NCBI RefSeq assembly: GCF_042646085.1
Contig: NZ_JBHRSZ010000002.1
Coordinates: forward strand, 806,001 to 870,000
Direction: 5' to 3'
Length of the DNA stretch: 64,000 nucleotides
From: Litoribrevibacter euphylliae
Lineage (GTDB): Bacteria > Pseudomonadota > Gammaproteobacteria > Pseudomonadales > Litoribrevibacteraceae
Shown here: piece after piece, positions 35,081 through 44,882 of the stretch
Numbering within the stretch: position 1 is the first letter of the stretch
How the letters are laid out: each line of letters starts with the position of its first letter
Program-made: the position numbers and the translations under genes
Notes under the pieces: generated by a model
Seen by the model: the letters and a program-made list of their open reading frames with translations, nothing else
Told to the model about the DNA's origin: nothing
Database searches by the model: none

Positions 35081-35851
35081 TTATCTAACAATGCCTCGAG
35101 TTGACGCCAAGATCGAATCGTAAAACACTTTAACGGCTTCTGAAGCAGCGGCCATCGGCTCAATTTCTTTAAGCGCTTCTTCAAGGCGCAAGCCTTGACG
35201 ATATACAAGTTTATAACAGTTACGTAACTGCTTAATATCTTCCTTCTCGAAGCCGCGACGCTTTAAACCTTCCATATTGATGGCAGCAGGCTTCATAGGA
35301 TTACCATTACCAATCACATAGGCTGGTACATCTTGGTTAACAGCAGATCCACCACCAATCATGGCATGCGCACCAATTTTAGAAAACTGATGAACACCGG
35401 TACCACCACCTAAAATTGCAAAGTCGCCCACGTGAACATGCCCTGCAACCATTGCATTATTGGCCATAATACAGTTATTACCAATAATCACATCATGAGC
35501 GATGTGGGCATTACACATAATCAGGTTACCAGAACCAACGACAGTGATACCTTCATCTTGAACTGTACCACGATGAATGGTCACACCTTCTCGAATGATA
35601 TTGTTATCACCAATGGTCAGCTTAGTAGGCTCACCCGCATACTTTTTATCCTGACAATCTTCACCCACACTCGAAAACTGGAAAATACGATTGTTCTTAC
35701 CAATCACAGTAGGGCCTTTAATCACTACGTGAGAACTGATTACCGTTCCCTCACCAATGACTACATCCGGCCCCACTATTGTCCAAGGTCCAATTTCCAC
35801 GCCATCTGCAATTTCAGCGCTTGGGTCAATTATTGCTCTAGGGTCAATCAA
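35081..35851 (-). CDS. lpxA: acyl-ACP--UDP-N-acetylglucosamine O-acyltransferase
   Basis: LpxA performs the first step of lipid A synthesis in the cytoplasm. The 256 residues form a left-handed beta helix of hexapeptide repeats with the catalytic His119 in CNAHIAHD, followed by GGGTGVHQF and a C-terminal helical part with NMEGLKRRGF. The start appears to be TTG at 35851: the protein then begins MIDPRAIIDPSAEIADG as in relatives, no usable ATG is near, and AGG lies upstream. It overlaps fabZ by 8 bases, implying coupled translation. Confidence 0.95.
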   Translation of the reverse strand: MIDPRAIIDPSAEIADGVEIGPWTIVGPDVVIGEGTVISSHVVIKGPTVIGKNNRIFQFSSVGEDCQDKKYAGEPTKLTIGDNNIIREGVTIHRGTVQDEGITVVGSGNLIMCNAHIAHDVIIGNNCIMANNAMVAGHVHVGDFAILGGGTGVHQFSKIGAHAMIGGGSAVNQDVPAYVIGNGNPMKPAAINMEGLKRRGFEKEDIKQLRNCYKLVYRQGLRLEEALKEIEPMAAASEAVKVFYDSILASTRGIVR

Positions 35852-36290
35852 GGGTTACCTGCCTTTCTACACACATAATATCCGCCACACAGGCGACTTT
35901 TTCATTCACAATGGTTCGACACTTAAACTTTAGCAGATGATGACGCTCTTCAATGAACTCTGCTTCATGTTCCAATCGATCACCAGGAAAGACTGGTTGT
36001 TTGAATCGAACCTTATCGGCACCGGCAAAATAATACAAAAAGCCTTCCGATGCCTTTTTATTTTGTAACTGATACGCCAAAACCCCTGCTACTTGAGCCA
36101 TCGATTCAAGGATCAACACCCCAGGCATGATGTTATGTCCTGGGAAATGCCCTTCAAAGAAGGGTTCATTCACCGTAACATTTTTATACCCTTTAATAAT
36201 GTTATTCTGGCGATCAATATCGGTAATACGGTCGACTAACAAAAAAGGGTATCTATGGGGGAGGTATTGTTTAATCTCTTCGATATCCAT
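35844..36290 (-). CDS. fabZ: 3-hydroxyacyl-ACP dehydratase FabZ
   Basis: FabZ dehydrates 3-hydroxyacyl-ACP in fatty-acid elongation and competes with LpxA/LpxD for the same substrate pool. From the ATG at 36290 it has 148 residues: LPHRYPFLLVDRI near the N-terminus, catalytic His48 in EPFFEGHFPGHNIMPG and Glu62 in VLILESMAQ. A GTG at 36302 is an alternative start, but AAGGAG lies directly against it and suits the ATG better. It lies between lpxD and lpxA, the classic lpxD-fabZ-lpxA-lpxB order. Confidence 0.97.
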   Translation of the reverse strand: MDIEEIKQYLPHRYPFLLVDRITDIDRQNNIIKGYKNVTVNEPFFEGHFPGHNIMPGVLILESMAQVAGVLAYQLQNKKASEGFLYYFAGADKVRFKQPVFPGDRLEHEAEFIEERHHLLKFKCRTIVNEKVACVADIMCVERQVTLD

Positions 36291-36315
36291 ATCGCTTACC
36301 ACTCCTTCAACAGCG

Positions 36316-37347
36316 TTACTCTGAACCTTTTAACTCAGCCAGCTCTCTCTCGAGTGCTTTGATCGAACGAGCCATATCATCCAGTTGACGATAGCGTACA
36401 ACGCTCTTACGCCACTGCTTCGTTTCTTGATAACCCGTACCAGAAGAATAAACACCTGCTTCTTTGATGTTGCCAGTAATCGCCGCCATACCTGTCATTT
36501 GTACACCATCAGCAATCTTTAAATGCCCGGAAATACAAGAGCCACCGCCAATGACACAATACTTGCCAACTTCGGTACTGCCTGCAATACCAGAGCATGC
36601 TGCCATTGCAGAGCCATAGCCAATTTTGACGTTATGAGCAATCTGAATCTGGTTATCAAGAATTACGTTATCTTCGATGATGGTGTCATCAATCGCACCT
36701 CGATCAATGGTGGTATTGGCACCAATCTCAACTCGGTTGCCAATTTTTACACCACCGATCTGAGCAATTTTATGCCATTCGCCTTTGTCATTAGCAAAAC
36801 CAAAACCGTCACTACCAATGATGGCACCGGACTGAATCGTCACCTGATTGCCCATTTCTACACCGTGATACACAGTCACACGAGGGAACAAACGGCACTG
36901 TTCACCCAATTTACTGTTCGCGCCAACCACCACATGCGCCATAAGCTGCGAATGAGCTCCAATTTCAGCACCCTCATCCACAACCACATAAGGGCCAATA
37001 TGAACGCCTTCACCTAACTTTGCAGAATCAGCGATTACTGCGGTCGGATGGATGTTTGTATCAAGAACAGGCGCAGGATCAAACAAATGAGAAAGTTTAG
37101 AAAACGCTAAGTATGGATTATCTAAAACTAAAACAGCGCCATCAAACTGGTCTGCCAACTTTTCGGGTAAGATAACAGCGGTTGCCTGGCACTCAGCTAA
37201 TTTTGAAAGGTACTTATTATCCGATAAAAAAGTAATTTCGCCAGCCTGGGCCTTATCCAAAGGAGCCAACCCCCGTACCTCAAGGCTAGCATCACCTCGT
37301 AAGTCTGCTCCTAGAAAGTCTGAAATTTGCTGGAGGGTTTTACTCAT
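36316..37347 (-). CDS. lpxD: UDP-3-O-(3-hydroxyacyl)glucosamine N-acyltransferase
   Basis: LpxD adds the second acyl chain in lipid A synthesis. The 343 residues have an N-terminal uridine-binding domain (LAPLDKAQAGEITFLSDNKY) and a left-handed beta helix of hexapeptide repeats, including GSDGFGFANDKGEWHKI and the catalytic-His segment QIQIAHNVKIG. A short C-terminal helix follows. It is downstream of skp and upstream of fabZ. Confidence 0.97.
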   Translation of the reverse strand: MSKTLQQISDFLGADLRGDASLEVRGLAPLDKAQAGEITFLSDNKYLSKLAECQATAVILPEKLADQFDGAVLVLDNPYLAFSKLSHLFDPAPVLDTNIHPTAVIADSAKLGEGVHIGPYVVVDEGAEIGAHSQLMAHVVVGANSKLGEQCRLFPRVTVYHGVEMGNQVTIQSGAIIGSDGFGFANDKGEWHKIAQIGGVKIGNRVEIGANTTIDRGAIDDTIIEDNVILDNQIQIAHNVKIGYGSAMAACSGIAGSTEVGKYCVIGGGSCISGHLKIADGVQMTGMAAITGNIKEAGVYSSGTGYQETKQWRKSVVRYRQLDDMARSIKALERELAELKGSE

Positions 37348-37396
37348 AATCTTTCTCTATATTAGTAATACAATTTCCACAATCACTAAACGCACA

Positions 37397-37423
37397 AACG
37401 CACCTAGCAAAGCTAAGTGCGTT
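37397..37423. other. hairpin between skp and lpxD
   Basis: AACGCAC and GTGCGTT pair, with TAGC/GCTA inside after one mismatch, around an AAA loop. No strong T-run follows, so it may mark transcript processing or partial attenuation rather than full termination. Confidence 0.4.
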
Positions 37424-37444
37424 CATGGACTAAGTTAATGGAGA

Positions 37445-37957
37445 TTACTTAGTTTTATTGGCGTTCAATTTCTCAAGCAATTTTAGAGTGATGTCCATGC
37501 TAGGGCTCACCCATAGGGTTGCTTCACGTGTTAAAAGAAGATCAATTTTAAGCTCATCAACCAACTCTTTTAAAGCCGCATCAATCGTACCTTTATTCTG
37601 CGCCAAGAATTCTTTTTCACGCTTGGTCTGCATTTTTCTTACTTTCTGAATAATATGCTTTGCATCTGACTGCTTGCTTTGAATTTCTTCAAATAAACGA
37701 CGCTTATCTTCGTCAGTCATTAACATACCATCTTTCTGACCTTTCTCTTGAAGCGCCTTAATTTCCTGCTCCAATTGGGTCAATTGATCCTGCTCTGCTT
37801 TAAACTCATTTTGTAATTCAGCTACCGCCACTTTCGCAGCTTCAGAAGACATCAATGCTCTGTAAATATCTACAACTGCGATCTTTGACTCCGCAGCAAC
37901 AATTCCAGGAATAGTAGTCAATAAGGTTAAAACAAGAGCCGATACAATTTTTTTCAC
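37445..37957 (-). CDS. skp: OmpH/Skp-family periplasmic chaperone
   Basis: Skp binds unfolded outer-membrane proteins and carries them to the BAM complex. The 170 residues start with a signal peptide (cleavage probably near residue 22, IVAAES), then IAVVDIYRALMSSE and a long charged coiled-coil region (about 45-120) that forms the tentacles, ending in a hydrophobic return strand. It is immediately downstream of bamA and upstream of lpxD, the conserved bamA-skp-lpxD order. Confidence 0.94.
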   Translation of the reverse strand: MKKIVSALVLTLLTTIPGIVAAESKIAVVDIYRALMSSEAAKVAVAELQNEFKAEQDQLTQLEQEIKALQEKGQKDGMLMTDEDKRRLFEEIQSKQSDAKHIIQKVRKMQTKREKEFLAQNKGTIDAALKELVDELKIDLLLTREATLWVSPSMDITLKLLEKLNANKTK

Positions 37958-38031
37958 AATAACATCCTTACTGTATTTATCGTTTTTTGATTCTAATTAT
38001 CAGGCAGTACATCTTACCTGTGGTTATCTAA

Positions 38032-40617
38032 CTAAAAAGGTCGACCAAGTGCAAATTCAAAAATTTGCGTATCGTCGTCATCTTTCGCATTCAAGGCTTT
38101 AGCTAAGCTGAAAGATAATGGCCCAATAGGCGTAATCCATGAAAGTGACACACCAGCAGCCGCTCGAATTTCATCCGCAGCAAACTCATACTCTTCACGA
38201 TTGGTATCATAGACCTGACCAGCATCGAAGAAGAGAGCCGTTCTAAAGGAGCTTTGATCTTCAACAAACGGTAACGGGAAAATTAACTCTGCAGACCCTT
38301 CTACTAATAAGTTACCGCCAAATGGGTCGTCGTCACTTTCCAAAGCAGTTATGTAATTTCCATTTTCATCAATTACGTAGGCTGGGTATTGCTCACAGGA
38401 ACTAGGGCAGGTAGTGTCCTTAGCTGCAGTAGTCACATACCGTTCTGCAGGAGTCGTTCTTGGACCAAGAGAGTTAGACGCATACCCTCTCACAGAACCA
38501 ATTCCTCCAGAATAGTAATGTTCCCAAAAAGGCATAGCACTGGCATTGTAGGAATCACCGTACCCAAACTCAGTACGCAATCTAAAGACATAATCTTGGG
38601 ACTTAGTTAATGGCTTAAACATCTGTCCTTTATAAGTCACTTTATAAAAAGGTACATCACTGATAGGTGTTGAAAGCTCAAGAGATAAGGACTGAGATGA
38701 ACCATTGGTAGGCATCAGCCCTCTATTTAACGTTGAACGAGTCCAAGAAGTTGTAATCGTAAAGTCATTAAAAGTATCACCTTCTTCATCCACAAAGCCC
38801 TGAGCCTCTTCAGACGGTGGCTCTAAATTCCCTAGATCACTACAGCTAGGACTAAACTCATCGAATTCACAGGTTATTGAGTTTTCAATATCTGTAGAAG
38901 AGGTATTCGAAGACTCAATATTATATTTATCATTGACGTAATGATTTACACCATCTATCGGATCTGGTGTTCCAGAAATCTCTTGAGCAGGCTCATCACC
39001 TAGGGTCAACTTAGTACGGGAAACGCCAAAGTCGATACCGATACGCTCAATATTACTGATCGGGTAACCAAAGTTAATGCCCCCACCAAATCGGTCAGTC
39101 TGATAGCTGGAAATGTCAGCTTCACTATAATCGGTTTCTTGATAGAACATACTGAAACCACGACTGATACCATCTACCGTAAAATACGGGTTGGTATAAG
39201 AGAAATTCACACTTGAACGGAAATCACTGCGAGATACTCCGAAAGAAACACGATTACCTGTGCCCATCCAATTATTTTGGCTGATAGCAGCACTCAAGAT
39301 TAGGCCGCTAGTCTGAGAAAAACCAACGCTGGCGGTCAAACTGCCAGAAGACTGTTCCTCTACGGTATAAACCACGTCAATTTGGTCAGTTGTTTCAGGA
39401 ACAGGAGGCGTTTCCACATTAACAGTCTTGAAATAACCTAAACGCTCTAAACGCGTCTTGGATTGCTCAATTTTATCTGTAGACGCCCAGCCACCTTCAA
39501 TCTGACGCATTTCCCGACGAATCACTTCATCTTTGGTCTTGTCATTTCCTTTAAAGGAAATTCTACGAACGTAGGCACGTTTCTGGGGATCAACAAAGAA
39601 AGTCACATCCACTTTCTTCTCATCACCCACTTTCTGCGGGATACCATTGACGTTTGCAAACGTATAGCCCTCATTACCCAAACGTTTGGTAATAAAATCT
39701 GAGCTTAAAGTAACTAACTGACGGGAAAATGTTTGATCTTTCTCTACTAAAATCAAGCGACGAATTTCTTCTTCGGTAACAACAATATCACCGGCTAAGT
39801 TAACTTCATTAACCGTATATTCTTCGCCTTCAAAAACATTAATTGTGATGAAAATTTGAGACTTGTCAGGGCTTATTGAAACTTGAGTGGACTCAATACT
39901 GAAATCAATGTAACCACGATCCATATACCAGGACTTCAGTTTTTCCAGATCACCAGACAATTGCTCTCGGGAATAATTACCAGACCCAGTTGCCCAAGAT
40001 AGCCAACCCTTCACAGATAAATCAAACTGATTCAGAAGTTTCTCATCTTCAAACTTCTCATTACCCACAATATTAATGTGAGTAACAGCTGCCATCGTAC
40101 CTTCATTGATATCAATTTTCAGAGCAACACGGTTTCGAGCTAACTCTTCTACATTGACCTTTACATCCGCATCGTAACGCCCCTGACCAATGTACTGGCG
40201 TTCTAGCTCTTGTTCAATGAGTTCAATGGTCATTCTCTTAAACAAGCGCCCTTCAGCTAAGCCCGCTTGCTCTAAACCTTTACTTAATTCTTCATCAGGA
40301 ATAGAAGAGTTACCATCAAACTCGATACCAGAAATAAAAGGGCGCTCTTTCACTTCAATGATTAAGACAGAGCCTTCTCGACTTAGCTTAATGTCATCAA
40401 AGGAACCCGTTTTGTAGAGCAACTTAGTTGCTTTCGATAAACGAACTGAATCGACAGTGTCGCCAACGGATATAGGGAAAGACGCGAACACACTACCAGC
40501 GGTGACACGCTGTAGGCCATCTACACGAATATCAGTAACCGTAAAAGAAGATGCAAAAGAAATAACTGGCAGTAATAAAAAGACAAAAGTAAGGCAACGT
40601 AAACTATTTTTCAGCAC
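38032..40617 (-). CDS. bamA: outer membrane protein assembly factor BamA
   Basis: BamA is the barrel core of the BAM complex, inserting beta-barrel proteins into the outer membrane. The 861 residues comprise a signal peptide (about 1-23), five POTRA domains (about 24-421) and the 16-strand barrel, with the conserved VRGY of loop 6 at 709-712 and a C-terminal Phe. It is about 50 residues longer than E. coli BamA because of extra loop sequence at roughly 545-617 and 720-765; each holds a cysteine pair (583/592 and 737/741), the only cysteines outside the signal peptide. The start is GTG at 40617. Flanked by rseP and skp. Confidence 0.97.
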   Translation of the reverse strand: MLKNSLRCLTFVFLLLPVISFASSFTVTDIRVDGLQRVTAGSVFASFPISVGDTVDSVRLSKATKLLYKTGSFDDIKLSREGSVLIIEVKERPFISGIEFDGNSSIPDEELSKGLEQAGLAEGRLFKRMTIELIEQELERQYIGQGRYDADVKVNVEELARNRVALKIDINEGTMAAVTHINIVGNEKFEDEKLLNQFDLSVKGWLSWATGSGNYSREQLSGDLEKLKSWYMDRGYIDFSIESTQVSISPDKSQIFITINVFEGEEYTVNEVNLAGDIVVTEEEIRRLILVEKDQTFSRQLVTLSSDFITKRLGNEGYTFANVNGIPQKVGDEKKVDVTFFVDPQKRAYVRRISFKGNDKTKDEVIRREMRQIEGGWASTDKIEQSKTRLERLGYFKTVNVETPPVPETTDQIDVVYTVEEQSSGSLTASVGFSQTSGLILSAAISQNNWMGTGNRVSFGVSRSDFRSSVNFSYTNPYFTVDGISRGFSMFYQETDYSEADISSYQTDRFGGGINFGYPISNIERIGIDFGVSRTKLTLGDEPAQEISGTPDPIDGVNHYVNDKYNIESSNTSSTDIENSITCEFDEFSPSCSDLGNLEPPSEEAQGFVDEEGDTFNDFTITTSWTRSTLNRGLMPTNGSSQSLSLELSTPISDVPFYKVTYKGQMFKPLTKSQDYVFRLRTEFGYGDSYNASAMPFWEHYYSGGIGSVRGYASNSLGPRTTPAERYVTTAAKDTTCPSSCEQYPAYVIDENGNYITALESDDDPFGGNLLVEGSAELIFPLPFVEDQSSFRTALFFDAGQVYDTNREEYEFAADEIRAAAGVSLSWITPIGPLSFSLAKALNAKDDDDTQIFEFALGRPF

Positions 40618-40643
40618 GCAAACAACTTCCCTGATAACTAGGG

Positions 40644-42002
40644 TTAACTTCCAATAAACCAGCGGCTTATATCATTAAAAACGGCAAAGATCATGAGACT
40701 ACCGATAAGAGCAACCCCCAATCTCAAACCAAGCTCTTGAACACTTTGAGAAAGCGGCTTACCGCGAGCCAACTCTATTAGGTAATACACTAAATGTCCA
40801 CCATCAAGTACAGGGATAGGTAATAAATTTAGAACCCCTAAACTCACACTTACATAGGCCAAAAAAGATAAGAAAGGGATCAAGCCATAACTAACGGATT
40901 CACCCGCAACTTTAGCAATAGTGATTGGACCGCTAATGTTCTCAACCGAAATCAATCCGCCAATCATTTTCCATATGGATTCTAGCGTTAAGACCGACAT
41001 ATCCCAGGTTTTTTCAGCGCCTTTCAAGATAGAGCCAAAGAACCCATATTCCAATGTCACCAAATATTCGTCAGGCCAAGAAACTGGTTTAGGCATCACC
41101 CCCATAAAACCAATTAACTGACCTTGGCCATTCTCTTTAGATCTTGGAGTTAAACTTATTGAAAGACGTTGACCTTGTCGTTCAACCAACAATTCCAGTT
41201 CTTTCTCAGGACTCGCTTGAACACGCTCAACCAAATCTCGCCAATCTTCAATGGGTTGCCCATCAATTTCCAGGATAGAATCATCCGTTTTCAAGCCTGC
41301 ATCAGATGCAGCACTGCCATCTTCAACCCGCTCGATTACTGCAGGTATAGGCAATCTAAGCGGATGAATACCTAACGAGCCAAATGGGTCAGGATCTCGA
41401 ACACCTTCCTGCCAACGATCGATAACCAAAGAATGATCGGTAGACCACCCCTCACCTGTCTCAGCAGACACCTTAATTTCACCACTCTCTCCAATTCTAC
41501 GAACTAAAGACAGTTGAACTTGCGTCCAATTTTGAACCTCTTTTCCATCGACCTTAGTGATAATTTGCTGAGGTTGTAATCCTGCCTGCTCAGCAATAGA
41601 ACCAGATGCAATTTCACCAATCACAGGTTTCACTGACGTAGAGCCCAGACCAAAAACCAAAGAATAAAGAACAACTGCTAAAATGAAGTTAGCTAACGGA
41701 CCAGCAGCAACCACAGCAATTCTTTGAAGAACAGGCTTTCGATTGAAGGCTTGAGAAAGCTCCTCAGGTGCAACATCGCCCTCTCGCTCATCGAGCATTT
41801 TGACATAGCCACCCAAAGGAATCATTGCAACGGCGTATTCAGTACCTTGCTTATCTTTCCATTTAATCAGAGGTTTACCGAAACCGATGGAAAAACGGAG
41901 TACCTTTACACCACATTTACGAGCGACCCAAAAGTGCCCGAATTCATGAAAAGTAATTAACAGACCTAAAGTAACTAAGGTCGCTAACAGCATTTGAAAC
42001 AT
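40644..42002 (-). CDS. rseP: RIP metalloprotease RseP
   Basis: RseP cleaves the anti-sigma factor RseA within the membrane, releasing sigma-E in response to outer-membrane stress, and clears signal peptides. The 452 residues have the zinc-binding HEFGH at 19-23 in the first helix, two periplasmic PDZ domains (the second holding LKTDDSILEIDGQPI), and the LDG motif in NLLPIPVLDGGHLVYYLIE near the C-terminal helices. It follows dxr by 5 bases and precedes bamA, whose expression is under sigma-E in relatives. Confidence 0.97.
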   Translation of the reverse strand: MFQMLLATLVTLGLLITFHEFGHFWVARKCGVKVLRFSIGFGKPLIKWKDKQGTEYAVAMIPLGGYVKMLDEREGDVAPEELSQAFNRKPVLQRIAVVAAGPLANFILAVVLYSLVFGLGSTSVKPVIGEIASGSIAEQAGLQPQQIITKVDGKEVQNWTQVQLSLVRRIGESGEIKVSAETGEGWSTDHSLVIDRWQEGVRDPDPFGSLGIHPLRLPIPAVIERVEDGSAASDAGLKTDDSILEIDGQPIEDWRDLVERVQASPEKELELLVERQGQRLSISLTPRSKENGQGQLIGFMGVMPKPVSWPDEYLVTLEYGFFGSILKGAEKTWDMSVLTLESIWKMIGGLISVENISGPITIAKVAGESVSYGLIPFLSFLAYVSVSLGVLNLLPIPVLDGGHLVYYLIELARGKPLSQSVQELGLRLGVALIGSLMIFAVFNDISRWFIGS

Positions 42003-42007
42003 AATAA

Positions 42008-43192
42008 TTATTTTCCATTCATCCGCTGTATCAAAGACGATGCATAATCTCGCGCTTTTTTATCTGCGTACAAAATATTCTCGAGAGATTCAGAACTATG
42101 ATTCTCTACTCCGTTGAGAGTTCCCTCAACCACCTGTGAAATACCAAGAAATGAGAGCTTATCCGTTAGAAAAGCAGCTACCGCGATTTCGTTAGCCGCA
42201 TTAAGAATGGCAGGCGCACAACCACCGTCTTTAAAGGATTGCTTTGCCAAAGCCAAACAAGGAAAGCGAGTCGTATCCGGTTTTTCAAAATTAAGCTGCG
42301 CAACTTCGAATAGATCTAAAGGTTTAACGCCTGAAGCCAAACGATCAGGCCACGCCAGACCATAAGCAATCGGAGTTCTCATATCCGGATTTCCCATTTG
42401 GGCCAACACAGAGCCGTCCACATAAGACACCATTGAATGAATAACACTTTCCGGGTGTACCACCACTTCAACCTGATCAGCATCACAGTTAAATAGCCAA
42501 CACGCTTCGATGAACTCCAGCCCTTTATTCATTAACGACGCAGAATCTACCGATATTTTTTGCCCCATCGACCAATTAGGATGTGCCACCGCCTGAGCAG
42601 GCGTTACATTATGTAGAGATTCAAGAGAGAAGTTTCTAAAAGGTCCACCTGATGCAGTCAATAGAACTTTATCAACACCAAGCTCAGAAGACATCTGGCC
42701 ATTTGGCAAACACTGATAAATAGCATTGTGCTCACTGTCTATCGGCAATAACGTTGCACCACTGTCCTCAATCGTGTTCATGAACAGTTGACCGGACATC
42801 ACAAGCGACTCTTTATTAGCCAACAACACTTTTTTACCGGCTTTAGCTGCCGCAAGATTAGGCAACAGACCCGCAGCACCAACAATAGCTGCCATGACAA
42901 TATCAACATCCTGATGACTAGCGATCATTTCCAATGCTGAAGAACCGCTTAGAATTTCAGTGTTTAAGCCACCTAAAAGCGCTTTCAATACCTCTTCATG
43001 TCGAGGCTCCGAAATGACCACATATTCAGGTTGGAACTCACGACACTGCTGAGCTAATAGCTCAACTTGAGAATGACCGGTTAAAGCAAAGACGTTGTAT
43101 CGCTCAGGGTGCCTACGAATCACATCCAGCGTATTAACACCGATACTCCCCGTAGAACCAAGAATTGAAACAGATTGGATTCGATCAGACAT
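42008..43192 (-). CDS. dxr: 1-deoxy-D-xylulose-5-phosphate reductoisomerase
   Basis: Dxr (IspC) makes methylerythritol phosphate, the committed step of the MEP isoprenoid pathway, with NADPH. The 394 residues show the nucleotide loop SILGSTGSIGVNTLDVIR near 9-26, the metal-binding LPIDSEHNAIYQCL, and TASGGPFRNFSLESL with the catalytic loop. It lies 3 bases after cdsA and 5 before rseP. Together with ispD and ispF it feeds UppS, which is two genes upstream. Confidence 0.97.
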   Translation of the reverse strand: MSDRIQSVSILGSTGSIGVNTLDVIRRHPERYNVFALTGHSQVELLAQQCREFQPEYVVISEPRHEEVLKALLGGLNTEILSGSSALEMIASHQDVDIVMAAIVGAAGLLPNLAAAKAGKKVLLANKESLVMSGQLFMNTIEDSGATLLPIDSEHNAIYQCLPNGQMSSELGVDKVLLTASGGPFRNFSLESLHNVTPAQAVAHPNWSMGQKISVDSASLMNKGLEFIEACWLFNCDADQVEVVVHPESVIHSMVSYVDGSVLAQMGNPDMRTPIAYGLAWPDRLASGVKPLDLFEVAQLNFEKPDTTRFPCLALAKQSFKDGGCAPAILNAANEIAVAAFLTDKLSFLGISQVVEGTLNGVENHSSESLENILYADKKARDYASSLIQRMNGK

Positions 43193-43195
43193 GGC

Positions 43196-44002
43196 CTAGA
43201 AATTAATACCAAACAGCAATAACAATAATGCAAACACTGGCACAGCAGCAGTTAAACTATCAATACGATCTAATACGCCCCCATGACCAGGAAGCAACTG
43301 ACTACTATCTTTAATTCCTCGAAAACGTTTAAACATACTTTCCGTCAGATCACCAAGCACTGAAACCGCCACAGTCACAGCACTCACTAACATTAGAAGC
43401 GCCAATTGTTCCGCAGGCATGGAAATCCATAGACCAACACCCAGACCAATGATCAAAGCACTTGCCATTCCACCCCAAAAACCAGCCCAAGATTTACCTG
43501 GGCTCACTCTCGGTGCCAACTTGCTGACACCCCACTTTCTTCCGGCGAAATAAGCACCAATATCCGCACCCCACACCATCAAACAGATATACAGCAATAC
43601 GATTTCACTGTTGGGTTGCTGCTTCAAGAACAACAGTCCTTTCCAGCAGGGAATTAAAATCAAGAAGCCAATTGCAAGACGCGCCCACTTAGAAGCCCAC
43701 AGCTTTGATAAGCCCGGATACGCTAAAACAAGCATCAAAGCCAAAACCCACCAACCTAAACCAATTGACAGAATATTCAGTTCAGGAAGTTGATATAGCC
43801 CATACATACAGCCCCCCATCAAAGCCGAATAAACGACTCGCAACCCTTGCTTCTCAAACCCCGCCAAATTAGCCCATTCCCAGGCACCTAACATAACGAC
43901 CCCGGCCACAAACAAAGCAAAATATTCGAACGGCAAAAAGAAAATCCCGACGATTGCTAAAGGTGCCAACCATAAAGCCGTAATAACACGCTGCTTCAAC
44001 AT
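43196..44002 (-). CDS. cdsA: phosphatidate cytidylyltransferase
   Basis: CdsA makes CDP-diacylglycerol, precursor of all major phospholipids, in the inner membrane. The 268 residues carry about seven or eight helices and the C-terminal family signature GDLTESMFKRFRGIKDSSQL followed by LPGHGGVLDRIDSL. It lies between uppS and dxr, 24 bases downstream of uppS, as in other gammaproteobacteria. Confidence 0.96.
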   Translation of the reverse strand: MLKQRVITALWLAPLAIVGIFFLPFEYFALFVAGVVMLGAWEWANLAGFEKQGLRVVYSALMGGCMYGLYQLPELNILSIGLGWWVLALMLVLAYPGLSKLWASKWARLAIGFLILIPCWKGLLFLKQQPNSEIVLLYICLMVWGADIGAYFAGRKWGVSKLAPRVSPGKSWAGFWGGMASALIIGLGVGLWISMPAEQLALLMLVSAVTVAVSVLGDLTESMFKRFRGIKDSSQLLPGHGGVLDRIDSLTAAVPVFALLLLLFGINF

Positions 44003-44026
44003 AAAATTACCTTGTAGTCCCTACCA

Positions 44027-44782
44027 CTATTCCTCTGAGCTCAGGCCATCCACCTGCTCACATGTCATTCCGTACCGACGTTGACGACGACCAAAATCTG
44101 CCATCGCAGCCAACAACGCTTCTTCTTTAAAATCAGGCCAATATAGATCACTAAAATACAATTCAGAGTACGCAGCTTGCCAAAGCATAAAATTACTTAC
44201 TCGAGTTTCACCACCTGTTCGAATATATAGATCAGGCGCTGGAACACCTGGCAACCCAATATATTGCTCAAAGTAGTCTCTTGAAATCTGGCCGGATTCG
44301 ATCTTTCCAGACTTTACATCTTCAGCGCATTGCTTAGCGGCATTAACAATATCCCATTCACCGCCATAATTTGCAGCAATCACTAACGTCATTGCTGTAT
44401 TTTCTTTTGTTTTCTCTTCTGCCTCATGAATATGAGCCTGCAAGGTCTCACTGAAACGCGTCTTGTCACCCATAACTCTAAGACGAATATTATTCTTATG
44501 AAGCTTTCGAACTTCATTCTTTAACGCCATCAAAAACAAAGACATCAACCCCTTTACTTCATCCTCAGGTCGATTCCAGTTTTCGCTACTAAACGCGAAT
44601 AGCGTTAAATAGCTGACGTTTTGATTCAAGCATGTTTCTACAACATTTCGTACTGCGTCAAGCCCCGCCTTATGTCCCGCTAATTTGGGGAGATAGCGCT
44701 GTTTGGCCCATCGATTGTTACCATCCATGATGATAGCTATGTGCTTTGGCGTTGGAGCCGAGTTAGCTATGTCTGAAGTCAT
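44027..44782 (-). CDS. uppS: polyprenyl (undecaprenyl) diphosphate synthase
   Basis: UppS extends farnesyl diphosphate with eight isoprene units to undecaprenyl diphosphate, carrier for peptidoglycan and O-antigen. From the ATG at 44782 it has 251 residues: HIAIIMDGNNRWAKQRYLP with the catalytic Asp20 (most relatives have GNGRW), LTLFAFSSENWNRP, and the C-terminal IRTGGETRVSNFMLWQAAYSE. A GTG at 44794 is an alternative start. Two long inverted repeats separate it from frr. The window also encodes UppP and PopT, which recycle the product. Confidence 0.96.
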   Translation of the reverse strand: MTSDIANSAPTPKHIAIIMDGNNRWAKQRYLPKLAGHKAGLDAVRNVVETCLNQNVSYLTLFAFSSENWNRPEDEVKGLMSLFLMALKNEVRKLHKNNIRLRVMGDKTRFSETLQAHIHEAEEKTKENTAMTLVIAANYGGEWDIVNAAKQCAEDVKSGKIESGQISRDYFEQYIGLPGVPAPDLYIRTGGETRVSNFMLWQAAYSELYFSDLYWPDFKEEALLAAMADFGRRQRRYGMTCEQVDGLSSEE

Positions 44783-44825
44783 GGTCTGAAACACACCCTA
44801 TCTTATTACTACCTATTTAATGCGA

Positions 44826-44882
44826 TGTATCTAAAACCAACCGCACTATGCTGCTAAACAATTTGAACGAGATTTAGATACA
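44826..44882. repeat. long inverted repeat A in the frr-uppS gap
   Basis: TGTATCTAAA (44826-44835) and TTTAGATACA (44873-44882) are perfect arms around 37 bases. It lies just upstream of uppS on the transcribed strand. Confidence 0.5.
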
